Below, in pieces: positions 58,503 to 64,000 of a DNA stretch of 64,000 bases. Each line of letters begins with the position of its first letter. Position 1 is the stretch's first letter. The translations under genes were made by a program, and so were the position numbers. Source of the DNA: Homarus americanus (lineage: Eukaryota; Arthropoda; Malacostraca; Decapoda; Nephropidae); assembly GCF_018991925.1 (NCBI RefSeq), contig NW_024736071.1, positions 10,415,958 through 10,479,957 on the forward strand, read 5' to 3'. Under the pieces are notes generated by a model. That model was given only the letters and a program-made list of their open reading frames with translations, had not been told where the DNA came from and ran no database searches.

Positions 58503-58985
58503 TTGTTAGGTCTACAGGCCTATTTGATGACTCAACTGCTGAACAGAGATGAATCAGACTTTATCAGTATTGTAGATAAAAGGTCTTTATTCCTACAAGT
58601 AGTTCAACACAAGACAGTAATTAAGTTTATGAGAGCCTCGTGGTGGGCGTCAAAGGAACACGATAAAGAAGTGGATACACAGGAGTAAAAGCTGTCGTCC
58701 AGAATAAACCTAATTAACCTAATTGAAGAACGTTCAAGGGACGAAGCGTTTAAGGGAAGCTTTTCCATGATGGTTGGGTACGACCAGTTGGCTACTTTGG
58801 TGAAATTTGTGAATGAAATGCTCATAAATCTGTTGGTATCACACTGGCACAAGTTTTGTTTAGATAGAAGGTATTGTTTAAACCGTGGAAAAATTATCAC
58901 AGTTATTTGATGCTGACAACTGCCAAACCCAGTTGAAGAAATAAGACTTCCTTGACGTTGTGTTTAGGATTTAATAGTTCTTACT
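58503..58985. other. Unique sequence
   Basis: A 98-codon minus frame (58604-58900) and an overlapping plus frame exist. Neither shows a motif I recognise. Confidence 0.4.
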
Positions 58986-59105
<120 letters not shown>

Positions 59106-60050
59106 AGTGTGTTGCCATGTGATGCGGGCAGCAGTGTGAGGGTGGACCAGTGTACGCCTGTCACGTGATACTCATCTGCGGGTGATGTAATTATATAACA
59201 CGGTTATCTGGGTGACTCCCACCCCCTCCCACACCTCTCCCTAACCCCTCCCTCCTACTCCCTCCTTCCTACTCCCTTCCCACACACCAGCAACTCCGTA
59301 ACTCCTCCCTTCACACCCCACCCCATCCCCCCTTCCTCCATTTAAACTACCATATGAAGTTACCGTCGATAAAGGGCATTAATGATAATGAGGCTGTGCT
59401 GTATCTACACACTCATTTTCGTTTACGGATAAATGTGAAAGAAGAATATTGTCTGAACATCCGGGTCGAGGGACGTGTCCAGTGTTTACGCCCGCGTGGC
59501 CACTGGAATACTAATATAAATAAGCCATAGGAAACAATATGTGGTGAAGTATGGCAACAAACACAGTGACCAAAACAACAAGTCACAGAGTGTAAACATT
59601 GTCAGGAGGTGAACCCAAAGAAGAAAATTAGAATTATTAATTTTGTTTTTGCTTTTACTGTTGTTACTTACGCAACCACAGAAACAAAACGATACATATT
59701 CTGCTGCAGGGTACTGAGTTGTACCGACAGTGGCACCTGAAGCGGACATTTCTCGCTCACCCAATCACTCACTCTCTTCCAGTACAGATAAATTCATAGG
59801 AGTCAAGCTTAAGGTCATGATATTTATGGCAGTCTCTTAATGTTTAATCAGGTTCAGAGAGTTTGTTTATAAAGATCAGTTGATGACGAGGACAGGCTGG
59901 TGGTGTAAACAGTACAGGTGTGGCGATAGAGGTGCCACTAAGGCATGACTCCAGATCTATATAATAAACACCTATTATCTTGGTCAATTAACACTTTGTA
60001 ATTTTTTTTCTTAATCATCTCGTACAAAAAGGACTTAAAATACTATTTTA
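59106..60050. other. Unique sequence
   Basis: C-rich at 59217-59340, otherwise unremarkable. No gene recognised. Confidence 0.5.
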
Positions 60051-60054
60051 GGTT

Positions 60055-60955
60055 AGATGGTACTGGTGCTTCAACTGCCAGGGTTATTAAGCACCGTTCA
60101 TTAGGTCTTAGTTTTAGGTGCTTCAACTGCCAGGGTTATTAAGCACCATTCATTAGGTGTTAGTTTTAGGTGCTTCAACTGCCAGGGTTATTAAGCACCG
60201 TTCATTAGGTGTTAGTTTTAGGTACTTCAACTGCGAGGGTTATTAAGCACTTTTCATTAGGTCTTAGTTTTAGGTTCATCAACTGCCAGGGTTATTAAGC
60301 ACCGTTCATTAGGTCTTAGTTTTAGGTGCATCAACTGCCAGGGTTATTAAGCACTGTTCATTAGGTGTTAGTTTTAGGTTCATCAACTGCCAGGGTTATT
60401 CAGCACCGTTCATTAGGTCTTAGTTTTAGGTGCTTCAACTGCCAGGGTTATTAAGCACTGTTCATTAGGTGTTAGTTTTAGGTTCATCAACTGCCAGGGT
60501 TATTCAGCACCGTTCATTAGGTCTTAGTTTTAGGTGCTTCAACTGCCAGGGTTATTAAGCACCATTCATTAGGTGTTAGTTTTAGGTGCTTCAACTGCCA
60601 GGGTTATTAAGCACCATTCATTAGGTGTTAGTTTTAGGTGCTTCAACTGCCAGGGTTATTAAGCACCATTCATTAGGTCTTAGTTTTAGGTGCTTCAACT
60701 GCCAGGGTTATTAAGCACCATTCATTAGGTGTTAGTTTTAGGTGCTTCAACTGCCAGGGTTATTAAGCACCGTTCATTAGGTCTTAGTTTTAGGTGCTTC
60801 AACTGCCAGGGTTATTAAGCACCATTCATTAGGTGTTAGTTTTAGGTGCTTCAACTGCCAGGGTTATTAAGCACCATTCATTAGTTGTTAGTTTTAGGTG
60901 CTTCAACTGTCAGGGTTATAAAGCACCGATCATTAGGTCTTAGTTTTAGGTGCTT
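60055..60955 (+). repeat. 52-bp minisatellite, about 17 copies
   Basis: Unit AGGTGCTTCAACTGCCAGGG plus TTATTAAGCACCATTCATTA and GGTGTTAGTTTT (for example 60541 and 60593). Variants GTTCATC/GTGCTTC and CAGCACC/AAGCACC alternate in blocks, showing local block duplication. Confidence 0.96.
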
Positions 60956-61324
60956 CAAAACCGTTCACTAGGTCTTAATTTCAACAACTTGTAAAACTAT
61001 ACAGATTAAATAACAAAATCCTTCAGAAAAATTATTGTGCCTCTGAGTAAAGACGGCCATGTCGTTAACTGCGCTACGGTGTTTAATATTAATGTTACCA
61101 GAAGGCTAGTCACAGTCTTCATTAGTGTCTGAACAGAATATATACAATCCACGTGGCTGATGTTTCAATGTTTAAAATGTCCCGAGTGAATCTTTCCGTC
61201 ATGGTTTGAATGTTTATTATGTACAGTACGTATAAACATTGTAGGCTTTGTTCTCTTGTTGTAGGTTTGATATTTATGGAATATGTTTACCCGAGTGGTC
61301 ATGTTAATTGATAATGATAGTAAC

Positions 61325-61385
<61 letters not shown>

Positions 61386-61482
61386 CCAACAATAATAATA
61401 ACAACAACAATAATAACAACAACAACAATAATAACAATAACACTAATAACAACAACAACAACAACAATAAAAATAATAAAAC
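61325..61482 (+). repeat. (AAT)n / (AAC)n microsatellite
   Basis: Pure (AAT)n to 61383, then mixed AAC and AAT. Poly-Asn or poly-Leu frames here are artefacts. Confidence 0.97.
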
Positions 61483-61930
61483 ATATACAGCTCAATAAAC
61501 AAGAAAATAAAACACACACAAGCAACACAAGTAAATAAAAGCAACGGGATAATATAAACAAATAAACAACATACTGTATAATAAACCACATTTATATACA
61601 AAAAATATATATAAGTGAAATAAATAAAAAAGTAAACCTGTACTTTATTTCGTGTTCTGTCTGGCTCACACCACCACATTACTAGCCTGGGTGACCCCCC
61701 TCCCGCCTCCTCCTACTCCCGTTTCATCTTCACAAAAGCCCGGGGATTTACTGCCACATTACTGCCCCGAGAACCTTCTATTTGGCCGGGAAATATGATC
61801 AAAGTTCAATTTGTATGAAATAAAGGGAATCCAGCCATCAGAGGACACAATTACTATGATTTATCTCGAGGGAGGGAGGGAGGGGATGTGCTACCTACTT
61901 GGCGGCCGACTCTGTTATGTTTCATTGGTC
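61483..61930. other. Unique sequence
   Basis: AT-rich to 61640, then GC-richer. No gene recognised. Confidence 0.5.
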
Positions 61931-64000
61931 GCTTGTTGTTAGCTCACGAGTGTTGTTGTTAGCTCACGTGTGTTGTTGTTAGCTCACGTGTGTTGTTGTT
62001 ACCTCACGTGTGTTGTTGTTACCTCACGTGTGTTGTTGTTACCTCACGTGTGTTGTTGTTAGCCTCACGGTGTTGTTGTTACCTCACGTGTGTTGTTGTT
62101 AGCTCACGTGTGTTGTTGTTAGCTCACGAGTGTTGTTGTTAGCTCACGAGTGTTGTTGTTAGCTCACGTGTATTGTTGTTAGCTCACGAGTGTTGTTGTT
62201 AGCTCACGAGTGTTGTTGTTACCTCACGAGTGTTGTTGTTAGCTCACGTGTGTTGTTGTTAGCTCACGTGTGTTGTTGTTAGCTCACGAGTGTTGTTGTT
62301 ACCTCACGAGTGTTGTTGTTGCCTCACGAGTGTTGTTGTTACCTCACGTGTGTTGTTGTTAGCTCACGAGTGTTGTTGTTACCTCACGAGTGTTGTTGTT
62401 GCCTCACGAGTGTTGTTGTTACCTCACGTGTGTTGTTGTTAGGCTCACGTGTTGTTGTTAGCTCACGTGTGTTGTTGTTAGTCTTTGAGTGTTGTTGTTA
62501 TTCACGTGTGTTGTTGTTACCTCACGTGTGTTGTTGTTACCTCACGTGTTGTTGTTGGGCTCACGTGTGTTGTTGTTAGCTCACGTGTGTTGTTAGCTCA
62601 CGCGGTTGTTGTTAGCTCACGTGTGTTGTTGTTATCTCACGTGTGTTGTTACCTCACGTGTGTTATTGCGCTGTTAGCTCACGTGTTGTTGTTAGCCTCA
62701 CGTAGATGTTGTTAGCCTACGTGTGTTGTTGTTAGCTCACGTAAGTTGTTGTTAGCTCACTTCAGGTTAAGTTGTTATTCTCACGTGTGTTGTTGCGCTA
62801 GTTTCAGGTGTGTTGTTGTTAGCTCAATGTGTGTTGTTGTTACTCTCAGTGTGTTGTTGTTAGCTCACGTGTTGTTGTTAGCTCACGTGTGTTATAAAGT
62901 TGTTAGCTCACGTGTGTTGTTGTTAGGGCTCACGTGTTGTTAGCCCACGTGCGTTGTTGTTACCTCACGTAAGTTGTTGTTAGCTCACGTGTGTTGTTGT
63001 TAGTTCACGTATTGTTGTTAGCTCACGTGTTGTTGTTACTCACGTAAGTTGTTATTGTTACCCCAGCGTGTTGTTAGCTCACGTGTTGTTGTTACCTCAC
63101 GTAAGGTTACCTCACGTGTGTTGTTAGTTCACGAGTGTTGTTGTTAGCTCACGAGTGTTGTTGTTAGCTCACGAGTGTTGTTGTTAGCTCACGTGTATTG
63201 TTGTTAGCTCACGAGTGTTGTTGTTAGCTCACGAGTGTTGTTGTTACCTCACGAGTGTTGTTGTTAGCTCACGTGTGTTGTTGTTAGCTCACGTGTGTTG
63301 TTGTTAGCTCACGAGTGTTGTTGTTACCTCACGTGTGTTGTTGTTACCTCACGAGTGTTGTTGTTAGCTCACGAGTGTTGTTGTTAGCTCACGTGTGTTG
63401 TTGTTAGCTCAGCGTTGTTGTTACCACGTGTTGTTGTTACCTCACGTGTGTTGTTGTTACCTCACGTGTTGTTGTTACCTCACGTGTTGTTGTTACCTCA
63501 CGTGTTGTTAGCTCACGTGTTGTTGTTACCTCACGTGTGTTGTTGTTAGCTCACGTGTGTTGTTGTTAGCTCACGTGTGCTGTTGTTACCTCACGTTTGT
63601 TGTTGTTAGCTCACGAGTGTTGTTATATTCACGTGTGTTGTTGTTAGCTCACGTGTGTTGTTGTTAGCTCACGTGTGTTGTTGTTACCTCACGTAAGTTG
63701 TTGTTACTTCACGTGTGTTGTTGTTACCTCACGTGTTGTTGTTACCTCCAGTGTGTTGTTAGCTCACGTGTGTTGTTGTTACCTCACGTGTTGTTGTTAC
63801 CTCACGTGTGTTGTTGTTACCTCACGCGGGTTGTTGTTAGCTCACGGTGTTGTTGTTTTAGCTCACGTGTTGTTGTTAGCTCACGTAGTTATGTTGTTAC
63901 CTCACGTGTTGTTGTTACCTCACGTGTTGTTGTTAGCTCACGTGTGTTGTTGTTACCACGTGTGTTGTTGTTACTCACGTGTGTTGTTGTTACCTCACGG
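61931..64000 (+). repeat. 20-bp minisatellite reaching the window end
   Basis: Unit AGCTCACGTGTGTTGTTGTT. Variants are ACCTCACG, CACGAG and GCCTCACG. Register is almost exact from 61941 to about 62435, ragged from 62436 to 63125, regular again to 63410, then ragged to the end. The array continues beyond the window. Confidence 0.97.

Overview
The window looks like nuclear DNA of an arthropod, most probably a decapod crustacean (inference). TTAGG/CCTAA-type tracts occur at about a dozen places in both orientations. (CA)n, (GA)n and (TA)n microsatellites are very dense. There are CR1-like non-LTR retrotransposon pieces, a Helitron helicase relic and a mariner-like relic. No operon, ribosome binding site, rRNA, intact tRNA or CRISPR array was seen. 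One 100-base run of N at 31416-31515 is an assembly gap.

Only one host gene is even partly supported, on the + strand. It has a signal-peptide-bearing first exon (3459-3657, phase-1 donor), a candidate 41-base second exon (19797-19837) and a candidate third exon (31296 into the gap). The three pieces are phase-compatible, and exons 2 and 3 each have a plausible branch site and acceptor. The product would be a secreted or membrane protein that I do not recognise. Most of the window up to the gap would then be its introns of about 16 kb and 11 kb.

Mobile-element relics: a tRNA-like SINE head (8411-8470, -); a 365-bp mariner-like deletion derivative inside a (TA)n tract (14171-14535); a CR1 3' tail (16632-16737, +); a Helitron PIF1-type helicase fragment with one in-frame stop (22264-23151); a 293-bp short inverted-repeat element (23680-23972); two CR1 reverse-transcriptase relics (37381-38645 and 40616-41397, both -); and an apparently unnamed short inverted-repeat family with copies or half copies near 419, 40353, 41559, 50759 and 57814, several of which abut TTAGG-like tracts.

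The rest is dominated by tandem arrays. By eye, more than thirty different minisatellites (units of 15 to 132 bp) cover roughly a third of the window. The largest are pyrimidine tracts at 43800-45160 and 45895-48885, a 55-bp array at 49006-50538, a 52-bp array at 60055-60955, and a 20-bp array from 61931 to the window end. Very long open frames in these arrays (up to about 1,035 codons) are composition artefacts: pyrimidine-only DNA cannot spell a stop codon on either strand, and units divisible by three keep frames open.

No new multi-gene system is visible. The observations most worth checking are the three-exon gene model, the inverted-repeat family associated with TTAGG tracts, and two back-to-back near-perfect palindromes at 53999-54086.
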